Shown here in pieces: positions 63,690 to 64,000 of a stretch of DNA of 64,000 nt. The stretch covers positions 8,106,981 through 8,170,980 of the forward strand of contig OX453275.1 in assembly GCA_949710005.1 (NCBI GenBank). Reading direction: 5' to 3'. Source of the DNA: Ricordea florida (taxonomy: Eukaryota; Cnidaria; Anthozoa; Corallimorpharia; Ricordeidae). The translations under genes and the position numbers were made by a program. Under the pieces are notes generated by a model, which was not told the DNA's origin, did not search any database, and was given only the letters and a program-made list of their open reading frames with translations. The stretch's first letter is position 1. Each line of letters begins with the position of its first letter.

Positions 63690-63918
63690 TTATAAGTCTT
63701 CATCGTCATATTCATCAACATTTTCATTTAAATCAGAGAAATTGTTGGACTCATCTGACTCTGCATGTGGTGTTGGCTGAAGTACCAGCACGGTCATATG
63801 TAGTTTATAACGTTGTAAGCTTTGCAGAATGTTTATAATTAGGTCTACAGCATTAATTGCTCTTGGTCCTGTTCCTCGAAATATATTATTTTCCCCAACG
63901 ACGAACAACTGGGAGGGC
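63690..63918 (-). CDS. Last exon of an unidentified minus-strand gene
   Basis: Follows a TCTAG acceptor (GTGCCCTCC start) and reads QLFVVGENNIFRGTGPRAIN, a helix LIINILQSLQRYKLHM, and an acidic tail ending DEYDDEDL and a stop. The neat acceptor and conserved-looking start support a real exon, but I do not know the family. Earlier exons lie right of the window. Confidence 0.5.
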
Positions 63919-64000
63919 ACCTAGATATACTCAAAACCAAATCAAATTCAAAACGGAAATTCTGACTCAAAAAATTATTGTCCTGCTACAAGAATTGAAA

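Overview
This is eukaryotic nuclear DNA. It is AT-rich, with intron-split housekeeping genes that have canonical GT/AG splice sites, dense MITE-like foldbacks and several mobile elements. The style fits a cnidarian, probably an anthozoan/stony coral; that placement is inference from repeat style and protein impressions, not a database match.

Left part (1-29 kb). A minus-strand gene of unknown family runs off the left edge. It is followed by a single-exon F-box/LRR-like gene (minus, one homopolymer frameshift) and a death-effector-domain gene (minus). The DED gene is head-to-head with a large + strand gene of 20 exons that I recognise as CTF18/CHTF18, the AAA+ subunit of the alternative clamp loader (8311-24567). 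Its introns carry minisatellites, a LINE fragment, foldbacks, a SINE and one GC-AG intron. MRPS7 (mitochondrial ribosomal protein uS7m) converges on it from the right (minus, 25849-29017). Both genes lose their 3' exons in the 1.3 kb between them, which holds a symmetric 205-bp-arm foldback.

Centre (30,066-46,031). A complete, apparently intact Polinton/Maverick (adintovirus-like) element of 15,966 bp. It has 276-bp terminal inverted repeats and a 5-bp flanking repeat. Its genes are a protein-primed type B DNA polymerase, a retroviral-type integrase, a candidate double-jelly-roll major capsid protein, an A32-type packaging ATPase, a candidate penton, a candidate ssDNA-binding protein, a cluster of small membrane proteins, a large tail-anchored protein, and two right-end genes including a Cys/His repeat protein. 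Fifteen of the sixteen genes carry a TYTAAA-like box 31-37 nt upstream of the start codon, on both strands. The TIRs contain the promoter and start codon of both outermost genes. I see no adenain-like protease.

Right part (46-64 kb). A 503-bp mariner-like MITE sits 18 bp outside the Polinton. A near-perfect 56-bp-arm palindrome follows, then a seven-exon tetraspanin gene (minus, 249 aa), an L2/CR1-type LINE fragment, and a 5.2-kb ISL2EU/IS4EU-like DNA transposon with recognisable TIRs. That transposon carries a THAP-like ORF, a DDE transposase and a convergent SAP-SWIM protein. A long coiled-coil ORF, a 261-bp tandem duplication and the last exon of another minus-strand gene close the window.

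Three genes (F-box/LRR, CTF18, THAP-DDE) each show a one-nucleotide frame break, two of them in T-runs. Homopolymer assembly error is therefore a serious alternative to pseudogenisation.
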